Shown here: positions 1-12,175 of the stretch, piece after piece
Layout of the letters: the number at the start of each line of letters is the position of its first letter
How positions within the stretch are numbered: position 1 is the first letter of the stretch
Assembly: GCF_029227915.1 (NCBI RefSeq)
Contig: NC_079882.1
Location: 17,496,501 to 17,560,500 of the forward strand
DNA length: 64,000 bases
Reading direction: 5' to 3'
DNA from: Hydractinia symbiolongicarpus
Lineage: Eukaryota; Cnidaria; Hydrozoa; Anthoathecata; Hydractiniidae
The notes under the pieces: generated by a model
What the model was told of the DNA's origin: nothing
Databases searched by the model: none
Seen by the model: only the letters and a program-made list of their open reading frames with translations
Made by a program: the position numbers and the translations under genes

Positions 1-2955
1 TTCGTTCGATGCGTACTCGGAGTGTTCCATCTGCGGTACGTCTGCTTCTCTCATAGCCTTTCACAGAATTCTGGAAGTACTGGTCAGTAACGAAGTAGAT
101 GATTTGAGACTTACACCGCAAGATTCTCTTTAAAAGAAACTCTGATATATCCCCGAATGTGAGGAGTGGAATACCATCCAATTGCTGCAGCAAAACCATT
201 CCATCAAAAATCGTACAACAATTCGTGGGTAAGGATTCTTCTGGGTCAATACCCTCTTCTATTTTCGCCAACAACTTAGACTTGACTGTTTTCACAAGCC
301 CCCCATCTGGAAGAGCAAGAGCCCAAGGAATTGGACTCAAAGGGTAACTCAAGACTTCCTTCATCGAAATATTATTGCGGTTTTGTGCAATGATTAACAA
401 CTTTGCAAACACACTTCGTTCTGCAGCGATCGTAATGTTCTTCTCTTTTACCTTACACACCTTCTTCACTGCGACATCCTTAAACGTTTTGAGACGGGTT
501 TTTTTAATTCGATCATAGAAGGAAATTTCATTTGACTTGATTCTTTTTTCAACAAATTCTTCCATCTCTTTTTTTCCAACAGAATGGGCTTCCAGTAAGT
601 TTTTCTCGACGACTGTGGTAGCTTCCACACCAGAACAAATTTGAACAAGGCTGTCTCGGCTGTTAAATGGGCTTCCCCAAGAGACCAAAGTGTCGTAGCA
701 TCTCTGAACAGAAGCTTCGTCGAATTCCATTCTGGATTTACCTAATTCTTTGGGATGTGACATTTTTTGTTTGATTGTCAGCATGTCTTCGAGGATACTT
801 ATACATTTTGCAATAGTGTGGCTAGTAAATACCCATCTTTGTATAGTCCCAGGAGAAGTGCTGTATCCAGTTATTCCACCATGACATTTTTGTTCTCTGT
901 TAATGGTTTGCTCTATGCATTGGTCACTGGGAACTTTATTGAATTTTCCAGGAGATCTTCTAACCGCAAAATTTCCGTTACTAAAGAGTTTTAATAAATT
1001 TTCTCAAAAAGCTACATGTTTAAACCACAAGTCGCCAACGCATTACGAAATATCAGACTTACGTGAATTCCTTACATATTCCGGGATGTGTTTCTGGCAA
1101 GCGCAGCATCTCCATGACATAGAATGTACAATAGCGGGAATAATTGGGACGGTCGTATGCAAAAAACCATGGCAGCATTTGGCGTGTTGCGTCTAGGTGC
1201 AATTCCCAGTTACCAATTTTTAAACCTCGTATAAATCCAAACAACACGTCCATCATCTCCATGAAAGACAACCAATACAATGCTGTTTTACCTGCTTGTT
1301 TAATATCACGTTCGTACTCTTCCATCAGTTCAAACAGACCTTCAAGGCCAGTCACATCTTGGAAAGATTGAAATGAAACCTGAACAGTAAAAGGAATAAT
1401 CATCTGAAAACATGCTGCTCTAAAAAGTCAAAAAAGGCCCAAAGAAACAAAAGAAGCTAAATATTTGTACCTCTTTTAAGCAAGTTTGGAACTCCTCCGT
1501 TAAAATGTAGTCATTGAGATTTTTACCATGCTGTACTAACCAGTGTTCAAAATGTTCAAAAACTGCTTAGTATTTGAAGCGCTATATATAATGTCCTGAC
1601 ATATCGAAGTTATAGTTGTCTGTTTCCGTTTGTGAGGTTGAGGTATCGAGCTCACAATAGATGTAATTAATTGATTTAACTTTGGTGGAATGATAGTACT
1701 TTCGGATAGTATGCTTCTTTCTGTCGGTGGCCAAATAGGATATGTGAACGGCATGTTTCTGATCTCTTCTCTTATTATTTCAGCTGCTATTTTGATAATT
1801 TCAATGTCAGTATCACGTTGCTTTTGGCTTTCACGATCAATAAGATTCCGTCGCCGTACATCAATTATAAGCCCCTTAGGTATTTTTTCAGAAAAAATAA
1901 ATGTCCCTCCATACCGAGGTTGCCAAACTCCGATATCATCGGTGAAATGTTCCGTAACATATTTCAACATAGTTCGATCGGTGATACCGCCCTTTACGGA
2001 ATGCTTGTTATAAATGTCAATAGCACTTCGCATTTATTTAGAGCATGTAGCTCAACAAAGTCGAAAGTATGCTGCAATGCCTCTTTGTCTACTTGAGTGA
2101 TTGCAGAAGGTGTTTTAACGGGCTTGGTGAAAGCTCGATAGCATGTTACATGATATCGCAATTCAAGTGCAACTATTCCCGTCCAATCGCGACCAGAAAT
2201 ATATCCTATCAACTCATCATTTGCCCCATTTTGTAGGGCTGCAGTCTGTAGCGTGAGAGCAGAACTTTCCGTTATACACTTGCTGAGTTTTTCGTAGCCA
2301 CTACCTGTTGTACTCGTTTTTCTTTTTTGGCAGATACAGCACTCATCTTGCTTGGCAAGTGATTGACCTTAAATAAGATCAGTCAGACATTAGAAAAGTC
2401 ACAAGAAATATAAAAGTCAGAATAGCCTGTTTGTGCACGATTACAACATAAAATTATAAAATTAAGATAAATATTTACCTGTTCTGCCTCTCTTTCTCTG
2501 TGACATTCGGATAGTTGAAGTTGGTTGTTGTTCTTCTATGTCGTTAACATCTCCCGTTTCATCGTCGCTTGCTTCAGCTTTTTCTTTTTTCTTTTGTATG
2601 GTAGCTAATGTTTTTGGGTGGACATACGCATCTAAACATTTCTGATGAAATTTCAAATCGGAAAGATCGCCGCTCACTAAATCAGTGACATTTTCATCAT
2701 TTCGAATTTCACTATAAAAAACGGAAGTATAGCGCTGTTACAATAAAGTCATGAAAACCATAAATTAAAAAATAAAACAATATAATCAAACTTGCAACAT
2801 ACCTTGCTATTTTCACTTTTTCGGCTGATTTTTCTGTGAATGCTCTTAACTTTGTTTCTTTCTTGTAATTGTTGTTGTGTATAATACATTTCACTTCTTG
2901 CTTACTTTTTTTTAGCTGGAGATAGAACGAGTTTCATCGGTTTCTTTGAGCTCAT
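1..2955 (-). pseudogene. five-exon member of a multi-copy animal gene family of unknown function (3' end off window)
   Basis: Five coding blocks chain on the minus strand with matching splice phases: 2955-2803, 2711-2479, 2367-1471, 1403-1063 and 980-1 (open at the window edge). Donors such as GTAAGT after 1063 and GTATGT after 2803 are good. Visible motifs are CCICQKRK, YHVTCYRAF and FHQKCLDAY (Cys/His, possibly zinc-binding) in the N-terminal half, WELHLDATRQMLPWFFAYDR in exon 4, and SDQCIEQTINREQKCHGG and LSYPLSPIPWALALPDGG in exon 5. I know this arrangement from many unnamed proteins repeated in cnidarian and other animal genomes; its function is unknown and it may belong to a transposon. 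The copy is damaged: a one-base slip in an A8 run near 2907, a frameshift near 2035 and another near 1550. Family membership is fairly sure; biochemical role is not. Confidence 0.6.
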
Positions 2956-3573
2956 TTTCGATAAATTTTCTTTCGCACATTCATTGCAACCTGTTTTTTA
3001 TCCCTCCTCCAGCTGTAGAAACTCCCGCGTTACCACATTTAGCTCACGAATAAGAACACGGGGGTTTGTGTTGTTTGTTCAAATGTAACATATTTAGTTT
3101 CGAAAGAACAAAAATCTAAACTATCTGCTTTTACAAAAGCATTATATATTTAAAAAAAAGAATGAAATATTGAAAATTGATAACAACAGGTAATAAAATG
3201 TATTGTTAATGAATTCATTTTACATTCACCCCCGTGAAATTATTCGATCGGAAATAAAAGAATGTTTTGCAACATTCGATTTCATAAAAATATGGCGGTG
3301 AAGGACCGAAGAAAAACATCGTTCATACATGTTTATATTTTTTGTTTTTGGAATATATGCAAGTAGAATTAAGAAGGCCAGTAAGTAAAATCGTTTATAC
3401 TAAGTATTTATGTATCATCTGGTGAAGTTTTTGTAAGTTCCCCCGAATTTGCACGAACTCGTTTATTTTTCAGAACTCAGCGCCCTGACTATTAAGAACA
3501 TTAAGATTTTTATACAAGATGCTGGGTGATGTCCTAGTGAGTTTAAATGATATGATGCGAATGGCATAGTTAC
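2956..3573. other. no gene seen; AT-rich upstream region
   Basis: No open frame longer than chance and no recognisable motif. It lies upstream of the minus-strand repeat-family gene and so would hold its promoter, but I see no convincing element. Confidence 0.4.
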
Positions 3574-4356
3574 GAGGGTGCCGATAAGCCGCATACGCCG
3601 TAAAAAGTGCGGGCGTTTTCGGGCGAGTTCGGCGTTTTGAAAAAAATATAAGGGTTCGCCCGAAAAAACCCGCATAGGCCCGAACAATGCCCGAAAAAGA
3701 CAAAAAAAGACACTAATGTGATTCAAAAAAACTATAAAAATTAAAATAAACTTACTATGTGGTAGTGAAGTTCTTAAAAGAAATGTTTTTGATGGTTTTT
3801 GATAAAGTTTACTTTATAAATAACTTATATATAAACTATATTAACTCCTTCTTCCCAAATATCGTCCGCATGGTTTGTTACAAGGAATTTCACAATACTA
3901 GTATATAGTTAAATAAATACGATCTAAAAATTGTTACTTCAATACAAAAGCGTTTAACAAACATAATAACCAAAATAAATTAGATATAGATTTAACAGTT
4001 CATTAACTTGGTACAACCGAACTACTTGATACAACTTGACAACTCACTCAAAACAATATCATCCCCCATTTCGATTCTTTTATAAATCCCTCTCGAACCT
4101 CTCAAACAAAGCAAACAAGCATGAATTAAAGCAAAACAAATCTTAGTTCTGACCCAAGATGATGCAACAGAAATATTTATTTTACGTTTTTCGGCGATCA
4201 TTTCTGAGAGTTGTTACAAGTAATTGCATTTCGGGAATGTTCCGGGGGATTTCGGGAAAGTGCGGGCGATTTCGGGGGGCAAACGACAATTTTATTCGAA
4301 AAGTCGCCCGAACTCGCCCGTATATATGCGGGCGTTTGCGGCTTATCGGCACCCTC
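3574..4356. mobile_element. 783-bp DNA element with terminal inverted repeats
   Basis: The left end begins GAGGGTGCCGATAAGCCGCA and the right end is its inverse (GCGGCTTATCGGCACCCTC ending at 4356). The inner parts of both arms are GC-rich (GCGGGCG, TTCGGGCG) and stand out from the AT-rich core. There is no transposase frame, so this looks like a non-autonomous (MITE-like) element. I could not see a clean target duplication. Confidence 0.6.
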
Positions 4357-4911
4357 TTGCATGGTTTTGTAAAATTGATATACGTTTGATAAAGTGACTG
4401 CTAGATTTGACAACAATATAGTAGTAAGAGCTGTTCCTTGTTTCTGCCTGTAAAACTGTTCATTGTGTTCAAAATTATTATTCTTCAAAAAACATTCAGG
4501 CAGTTCCATAAGACTCTTTGTGGAAACTGTTTTATCCTCCCTCTTTTAAGTGCAGCTCTAATTGCTTGTAGCCCTTCTTCATTAGAAGCTCTCAAAAATT
4601 TGTCATATCACAAATTTTGTTCCTATTAGCCTATATACTTAAGGATAGACATAAGGAATGATTTTGTATTAGCTATACTTTCTAGGTTTCAGAATTTGAG
4701 CAGTTAAAATAAGGCTGATGAAGGTTTTGTAACAAAACTTCTAAATCTCGACCAAAAAAGGACAAACAAGTAAACTTATTTAACAAATTAATTCTTTAAG
4801 TCCAATGTACTAGTATATCTGGACATGTATCTCGTGGCCACTCCATAATAATAACGGCTCAGGGGCCACAAGACCCTGGGGACGAGGTTGACTTTACAAT
4901 ATTTACTAAGG
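4357..4911. other. no gene seen
   Basis: AT-rich sequence without a supportable open frame or repeat structure, apart from a diverged repeat-like stretch near 4850-4890 (CTCGTGGCCACTCC). Confidence 0.4.
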
Positions 4912-5040
4912 GACTGACAACAATTCCCTGTAATCTTCATATGCCTTACCATCAGAAAACTGGGATTCAGCCTCCTTTAGGTAATTATCTCTGTCCCACA
5001 CCACAACTGCCCCTTTGTCAGCCTCCTTGATAACTATTGA
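4912..5040 (-). pseudogene. Penelope-like element reverse transcriptase fragment
   Basis: Reading minus, about 43 codons are open and include SIVIKEADKGAVVVWDRDNY followed by an ESQFSDGKAYEDY segment. The IKxADKGxxVVVxDRDxY pattern is typical of the region before the reverse-transcriptase core of Penelope-like retroelements. No fingers/palm motifs or GIY-YIG endonuclease follow, so this is a short relic. Confidence 0.55.
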
Positions 5041-5908
5041 AGTGTCATCCTGCTAAATATATATTTTTCTCAAGGTTTGCTCTGAAATTAAGTGTTTATA
5101 TGTGAAGTTTAGGTGTTTTTACTGTTGCCCCCTCCCCCCCCCCCCCCCCCAATGCTTCTTTTTTTTCAGTGTTTATATATCCGGACTACCTGTTCTATGA
5201 CTCGCCACTAATGGTTCACTGCCAGTTTTCTGATCGTTCTGTATAACTGATAGCTCGTTGATAATTCTCTGATCGTTCTGCATAGACTGTTCGTTACCCG
5301 TGTTAGTCCTTACAGTCTGTTGACCCTATTGCCACCAACTTGGCAGATTGTATGATTAATTGTGTATTTAGAAAAATACAATAGGTAACAATAGACAACA
5401 GCAAAAAAATCATATTGTGTTATAGCTTGCTAGGTTTGGTTTTAATAGAGTCAATAGAACAACATTTATGGCATCTTTCAATGGCAGACCTGACTTGTGA
5501 TAAAACATCTGCTACCCAGATTTTATAGCAAAATTTGAGCTATATATATTGCCAAATAGTCAGCCGATTCATATTATATGGGTTATTATATGAATTCTAT
5601 CTTCTAGGTGGCTAAACATGCTAAATGCCCGGGCTAGTAGGACCATTAAGCACTCTCATTAAGCAATTCCCAATCAAGAGTTTCAAGGCGAACACCAGTC
5701 TTGCTGCTGAAACTATAATATATACAACTCTGGATGTGCAACGCAACATTTTTAACACACATACATACATACTTAGCATCTCATGTTATTAATGACTTGA
5801 GTGCTTGGAACTTTTTTATCCATAGATACTTAAAACAATGTATCCTCGAATTTGGGAAATTATGGATATTCAATTATATGTTAAAGTTATTTATCAGTGT
5901 GTTCAATA
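5041..5908. other. upstream region of the kelch gene, with a poly-C tract
   Basis: Holds a run of about 24 bases that is nearly all C (5128-5151) followed by T-rich sequence, and a short duplication of TCTGATCGTTCTG near 5220-5280. A frame at 5734-5916 has no recognisable content and probably lies in the 5' leader. No promoter motif could be assigned. Confidence 0.4.
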
Positions 5909-8900
5909 ATGGATGAAGCATCAGTAGACCGTGTTATTCATCGGTCGGAGATATACAGGCAAGAAGCTTTCAAAAAAATGGCTCTTTTTAGAGATCGTAA
6001 TCAGTTTACCGACATCGTACTTGTAGCTGGAACGAAGAGAATTCCTGCGCACAAAGTCATCATATCATCACTTTGTGATTACTTTAACGCTATGTTTACA
6101 AGCGAACTTTCTGAAACACACCAACAAGTTGTAACAATAAATAATGTTGATCCTGAAGCTTTAGAAGCTCTTATCTCGTATGCATACACCTCTGAACTAG
6201 AAATCAGAGTCGATAACGTGGAGAATCTATTAGCTTCAGCATGCCTTTTACAAGTTAATGGTGTAAAAAATGCTTGCTGCGAATTTATGAAAAGTCAACT
6301 ACATCCTTCTAACTGTTTAGGAATCCGCGCTTTTGCCGATGCACATGGATGTGAACAGCTATTTAACATTGCTAATAACTATGCGAAGGATAATTTTGGC
6401 GAGGTTTTTAAGAACCAGGAGTTTCTGTTATTAAATTCTGAACAATTAAACGAAATTTTATGTAGTGATGGTCTGAATGTTTTAAAGGAAGAAGAAGTAT
6501 TTTATGCACTAATGTCATGGCTTCAACATGATATGGAGAATAGAAAATCACAATTATTTGAGATATTGCCATCAATACGTTTATCATTGTTGTCACCTCA
6601 ATTTTTAGTGGACGAAGTGGAGCCAGCTGTAAAGAACGACGAAAAATGTAAAGATTTGTTATTAGAAACAATGAAATATCATTTATTGCCAGAAAGAAGA
6701 TTAGAACCACAAAGACTAAACCATCGTGCTAGGAAAGGAACGATCGGGGTCATATACGCAGTTGGAGGTTGTTTTTGATTAGTTTGTTTTGTGTGTAATA
6801 TATGTGTTTAGGCGAGGAGAAATAAACAAATCTTCTTACTGCTATTTATTATTTTTAGGTATTGATGCTGTAAAAGGTGCCGCAACAGGGATTGAAGAGT
6901 TCAACCCTAGGACAAACACATGGACACAAGTGACTACAATGGAAACACGGCGTTTACAGTTTGGAGTTGCTGTTGTTAACAATAAATTATATGTAACAGG
7001 TATGATTTGTTGTAGCTTTTATTTGTCGCAATTTACATTATATTTGTGTTAAAAATAGTTTTTAATTGCATTGCACAATCGTTTTGCAAAATGCACGATC
7101 TAAGATGCTGGTTTATTGTGAATAACAAGCTCGAAATAATATGGCTACTAATGAAAAAAGCGGCAAAATGATTGGGTAAATAACGCTTTTTTAAAAGCTT
7201 AAGTTTTGTGATATACTGAAATATCTCTATTTGACGTTTCGTTCGCAGCTTTCGTGTATAAATATGTACAATCTTCGTTTAGGTGGTCGGGATGGACTCA
7301 TGACTCTCAATAACGTTGAATGCTTTGATCCAAAATTTGACAAGTGGGAAACACTCACTCCCATGCTAACACATCGTCATGGACTTGGTGTTGCTGTGTT
7401 GGCTGGGCCCATTTATGCTGTTGGCGGGCATGATGGCTGGTCTTATCTGAACACTGTTGAAAGGCAAAAATATTTTTTTTTATTATTTGTGCTGTTGTTG
7501 TCGTCGTCGTTGTCGTTGTCGTCGCCTTTCGTGTCGAGTGCGCAAACCTTTTAACTTCTGCATTTCCATCCTGGTCCAACCAAACGTCTGGAAAACCAGA
7601 AAAGGTTTTTCAAACTGTTGCATTATATTGTTGTTTAAGAAAAGAGGTTTTAAAGCTTCAGTTCGCCCTAAATAAACTTACTTACTCGAACAACTGGGGT
7701 AAGTTGTTTGACAATATTTGGAGTAGTTATGGATAATAAAACATCAGGGTGTAAGGGTCCATTAAGGGAGATTTGGTGTTTTCAATCGTATTTCGTCAGA
7801 AGTGCCTACAGATCCTCATCAACTTCAAACTTTTCTTTAACAAGGCAAGTGAACTTGACAAACGAACTTGACAAACGAAATATTATTACTAGTCGATAAG
7901 CCTGTGGACAAATGCACTTTTACAGAAGCACAATGGAAAATATAGGTGGTTTTAGTTTTTGTCAGTGTCAGTAGCGCATATCCAAAACATTTTCTGGTGA
8001 AATTTGTTTGCTTAAAACGATGATAAAGAAAATGTATAGGATCATATGCTTTTGACAATGTTTAAGGAGATATAAGGGTTTAAAGATTTTGGTGACGTCA
8101 GCAAGGACCCGCCAAAACACAAAATATTTTTTTTAGAAAGTTGTGCTGTATGACGCATAAAACGCTGATCACGCACTGTATAGGATCATGTACTTTTGAT
8201 GAACGATTACAGAGATATCGTAGTTTAAATGTTTTTTGATGACGATGATCAAATTATCCATCCAAAACGGATTCGGAGTCCTAGGTTTGGGAACTTGCCG
8301 GATTTCGTCCCAGGGTGTCCCTTGTTACCCACGGATAAACCGTGATAAAGGTCAAATCAAAACGAAAAGAGAACAATTGATTTGATTTCTGACATCCCCA
8401 ATCCCTAGACGGTGTCAAAATGTTTTGATATTCGTACGTCTGTGTTTACAGCATGTTTTTGTAGTGTGAATGAAAAATGCAAGTAGAAGCATACGCAACA
8501 TCAAACGCAAGAATATTCTCAAAAATGTAATGTCAATGTAATTTTTAAAATTCTTGTAACATTGCGTATGCATATATCCCTCGCTTTTGCATGTAAAGCA
8601 GACTTACGTTTTTCTGGCTACAGCTACGGAACAAAGATAAAATAACTGGACACTTAAAACTTGTCGATCACTTAAAGCTTGTCTGAACTCCCATTTAAAT
8701 TTTTAGGTATGATTCCCAAACATTACAATGGAGTTTCGTTGCTCCCATGAATACTCCTCGAAGTACTGTTGGTGTTTCAGTTCTTGAAAACAAATTGTAC
8801 GCTATAGGTGGAAGAGATGGTTCGTCTTGTCTAAATTCTGTTGAAGTATACGATCCGCACACTAATCGTTGGAGCTTAGCTGCGCCGATGGTGAAACGTA

Positions 8901-9530
8901 GAGGAGGTATTTTTTCGTACTCATTTCAAACGGTATATGTAAGTTTTGTGCGACTCTGTTACTAGAGAATAGATGTTAACTAGTCCGTGAAAACGTAGAA
9001 AAGTCAGTAACTAAATTTTTTGGGTAGTTGGGAAAAGTCACACTGCTACTTTTGAAACTATTCTTCTTTTTTTGGCCACGTAGCAGTAGATATATAGTTA
9101 AAAAGAAAGTCTAGAGAGGTGTAAAAGGAATATTTCTACGAAATAGTCATGTAAAAGACATTATGTATGAAGGTGGTGTGGTGTTTTTACTGTGTTAGGT
9201 GTTGGTGTAGCTGTACTTCGCGGCTACTTATACGCTGCAGGAGGACACGATGCTCCTGCGAGCTCTGATTCATCAAAACAATTCTCTTCTGTGGAAAGAT
9301 ACGATCCACGAAGTGACCAATGGTGTTTGATATCTTCCATGAAAAACTGTCGCGATGCTGTTGGAATGACAGCGTTGGGTGATCGTTTATATTCAGTAGG
9401 TGGTTATGACGGACTCACTTATTTGGATGCTGTAGAAGCGTATGATCCCGACACTGATGAATGGGAATCAGTCGCTTCATTAGCTCATCCACGAGCAGGT
9501 GCATGTGTTGTACCTGTTAAACTAACGTAA
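5909..9530 (+). CDS. BTB-BACK-kelch protein, KLHL1/4/5 type (five exons)
   Basis: Joined exons 5909-6767, 6859-6999, 7283-7463, 8707-8906 and 9199-9530 give an intact frame of 570 codons. Exon 1 holds the BTB domain (about residues 25-130; [19 protein letters not shown]) and the BACK domain ([17 protein letters not shown], then [13 protein letters not shown]), ending near HLLPERR. Exons 2-5 encode six kelch blades, each with GG, then Y and W at the usual spacing (IYAVGG, LYVTGG, IYAVGG, LYAIGG, LYAAGG, LYSVGG). The blades match the KLHL1/4/5 group closely, for example [21 protein letters not shown] and GHDAPAS. Such proteins usually act as substrate adaptors for Cullin-3 ubiquitin ligases or bind actin; which applies here is inference. 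Start taken at MDEAS; an in-frame ATG lies four codons upstream. Exon 3 ends at a GC donor. Confidence 0.93.
7893..8260 (+). repeat. dispersed TGACGTCA repeat, copy A (in kelch intron 3)
   Basis: Starts TCGATAAGCCTGTGGA after TATTACTAG and contains TGACGTCAGCAAGGACCCGCC and TATAGGATCATGTACTTTTG. The same ordered landmarks occur at 11444-12175 and 35927-36310. Non-coding. Confidence 0.65.
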
Positions 9531-9744
9531 CGTTACAAAGATTGTGTTAGTGGGGAATGGAGGTAATGTATTTATGATGCATTTACCTTCCGTTTTCCTT
9601 CATGGTCTGCCGGTGTTTTATAATATCTTTATTGCAGTTTCTTATGTTTGTATATATTTATATTGTTATCTTAGGATAATTATATCTATTTAATGTGAAA
9701 TTTATTTGTAATTATAGTATGAAAGCAAATGTATGAAAATATAA

Positions 9745-9750
9745 AATAAA
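9745..9750 (+). other. candidate polyadenylation signal of the kelch gene
   Basis: AATAAA 215 bases after the stop codon, in AT-rich 3' sequence. It is the first canonical hexamer I see downstream of the last exon. Confidence 0.55.
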
Positions 9751-10588
9751 TATATTTCAATATTTATTTGACCTCTTTCTAAATACTGATTTCAGTAAAT
9801 AGGATAGAAACAACATTTAGGCATCTTTAAAAAATTATACATAACTAGTAGTGTGCTTTTCAACCGAAGTAGCCCCGATAATCGACGAAAATTCTCTCGT
9901 CACAGAAAAGGTAAAACTACATCGCATTTGTTATTTGTAGCTTGAAAAATTCGTGCATGGTTATCACGACCTGGTGTTTTCCGACACACCAACTACGGCT
10001 GGAAAACTTTTTAAAATCACAAAAGTTTAGCGAGGTTAAGTCATAAGATTTATTCGAAGATATCTAAATTGAGTTCTCTCACACAGTCCATGAGTTGTTT
10101 GTTTCTGTTACGGTAACCATTCACGTAAAATATCAAAGAAGAAAATATCCTGATATTACCCTCGTACACTTTTATTTATAAACAATTGATATTTTGCACT
10201 GCGCCCCAAACATTGTTTAGCTACTTAGGGAAAAACGTCCCAAAAGTTGTTTATTCCTTGTATACCTGGGTAAGATTTTACGCAGCAAATTGTTTATTTT
10301 TAAAGTATGTTAAAATGAGTCAGAACAATAAAATTTGCAAAATATTCAATGTGCCACTGTAAGTTGCAAGGGTTCTATCTCTGTAGGACTTAAAATCGCA
10401 CGATAGAAATTGTTTCTTATTTGACTGATTATTGGCCAAGCAAATTGTTTAATTTTTGACAATTTATTCCCCCCATGCAAATTGTTTAGCAAAAGATAAA
10501 AATTTTGACATTTTTTGGCGATTGTTTAAAATTGACATCTCTTATAAAAACTACCTTAAGTGTACAAATTTTTGCAAGTTTCATTTAA
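9751..10588. other. no gene seen; recurrent AAATTGTTTA motif
   Basis: AT-rich spacer. Variants of AAATTGTTTA recur about six times between 10180 and 10530, which suggests an old short repeat, but I see no coding signal. Confidence 0.35.
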
Positions 10589-11180
10589 TTGCTAAATGAA
10601 ATAATTATTCCATATCTCAAGAAAGAAAGGAACTTCCTCGAATTGGAGAAAAATCATCCTGCTTTGCTAATAATGGATGTATTCAAAGGTCAGATGACAA
10701 ATCCGGTTTTAAAGGTCTTGGCCGATAACCACATTTTGCCACAGAGTGTTCCAGCAAACTTTACCTGTTTCAACCACTTGATGAGAAAAGAGGTCGTAAT
10801 GGTTATGTAAAAATTCGGTAATTGGTACACAGATCAAATCACTCAATGAACAACGGTCAAGAGCTAGAAACCATAGAAGTACAGCTGAAACTTTCGATTA
10901 TCAAACTATTGCACGCAAATAGAGATGTATAACGAAATGACGTCAGCTGATGGGAGGCAGATTTGCCTGAAAGGTTAGCAGGTATAAAGGAAGCAGTCGA
11001 AAAACGTCTTTCTGGTTTATCCAGCCTCGATCCATTGCATTTCACGATGTTGACACGATGTTGCTTGAACATTTTGAAGTGTCGACTGTCAACCAGTCTG
11101 GTCTGTCTTTAGCTTCGAAATATATTTCAGACTGCGAGAGAGAAGAAAGCGATGAAGAAGAATGGGTATATGAAAACGAA
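10589..11180 (+). pseudogene. pogo/Tigger-like DDE transposase C-terminal fragment
   Basis: The first frame reads IIPYLKKERNFLELEKNHPA then LLIMDVFKGQMTNPVLKVL and VPANFT, the pattern around the second catalytic aspartate of pogo-type DDE transposases. After a one-base shift near 10765 the sequence continues LFQPLD, then, in further shifted frames, an EIEVxLKLSIIK-like stretch and AGIKEAVEKRLSGLSSLDP. The order of these blocks fits the family's C-terminus. At least two frameshifts and stops make it non-functional, and no N-terminal HTH is present. Confidence 0.6.
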
Positions 11181-11320
11181 GAAAAGTAGGAATATTTTTG
11201 ATGTTTTTGACGACGAAAAAGATTTGTGAAAATATTATATTTCTCAAAATGATTTAAGTGATGAGTTTCATTCATTCCAGGGGCATTTGACATATATTTG
11301 ATAGCATATTTTGCCTGTTA

Positions 11321-11427
11321 CACGAAAATAAATCCTCCCAAAATTTTCGAAAAACATTGATTCGTGAAAATAAATCCTTGCGAAATGCATGTTTTTTTAG
11401 CTCGCGAAAATAAATCCTCGCGAAAGT
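11321..11427. repeat. three short repeats of CGNGAAAATAAATCC
   Basis: CACGAAAATAAATCCTCCC, TCGTGAAAATAAATCCTTGCG and CTCGCGAAAATAAATCCTCG occur within about 107 bp, spaced 40-50 bp apart. They abut the start of the dispersed repeat at 11444. Confidence 0.45.
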
Positions 11428-11443
11428 TTGTACACTTGAGGTA

Positions 11444-12175
11444 GTCGATGATGCCTGTGGAAAAATCCACTTAAACGCTTTTTTTTATAAGAAACAAGTT
11501 GGCTACTGAGGCTCAAGTTTCTTATTTTTTCTCATTTTGAGGCTTAGGTTTCTTAACAGCTTAGCTTAGGTTTTTTAACAGTTTATTAAGTTAGTAGGTC
11601 ATTAACCTCCTGTACAGGACATCCAACCAACGTTCAAAAGCTGCAGTTTTACATTCCCTAAGTCCGGTAAAAAGCTCATTCAGTGATGTCAGACTGGTAT
11701 TTTTAATGCATCATAACAAATAATGAGCAGTTCCATGTTCCGTGTTCCCATGAAACTACAGTGAGCTATAAACGTGTTTCTTATAAAAAAAAGCATGTAG
11801 TCAGGAGAACAATGAAAAGAACCATCACTTGAATTTTGATGTCTGCAAGGACGCGTCAATACACAAAAATCTTTGTTCGAAAATTTGTTTACCCTTCCCT
11901 GTATTGTGTCGAGCTTGAAACTCAAAATATATTGTATAGAATCATGTGATTTTGGCGAATGCCTAAAAGGCATTTTTAAAATTTTGCTGACGTCAGCAAA
12001 GACCGGCCAAAACACAAAGATTTTTTTTAAAAATGTGTATACCTGTTGCCTTCATCGCATGGATGTGGAAAAGGCTGATCAAGTAAATGGTATAGGATCA
12101 TGTATCTTTGACAAACGTTTGCAGAGTTATTAGGGGCAAAGATTTTTTTGATGACGTCATCAATCCTGTCCATTC
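11444..12175 (+). repeat. dispersed TGACGTCA repeat, copy B
   Basis: Begins TCGATGATGCCTGTGGAAAA and holds submonomers with GCTGACGTCAGCAAAGACCG and GATGACGTCATC plus TATAGGATCATGT. It is longer than copies A and C because of an insertion (about 11500-11820) before the shared blocks resume. Non-coding; the frames at 11689-12133 are chance. Confidence 0.6.

Noticed and set aside
3463-3726. Minus-strand frames of 77-87 aa
   Set aside because: They cover the GC-rich end of an inverted-repeat element and have no recognisable content.
5128-5151. Poly-C tract as a functional element
   Set aside because: A single homopolymer-like run with no pairing partner or motif; likely simple sequence.
7231-7554. 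Kelch exon 3 extended past 7463 as coding
   Set aside because: The extension becomes low-complexity (SSSLSLS) and breaks the blade; splicing to 8707 restores it exactly.
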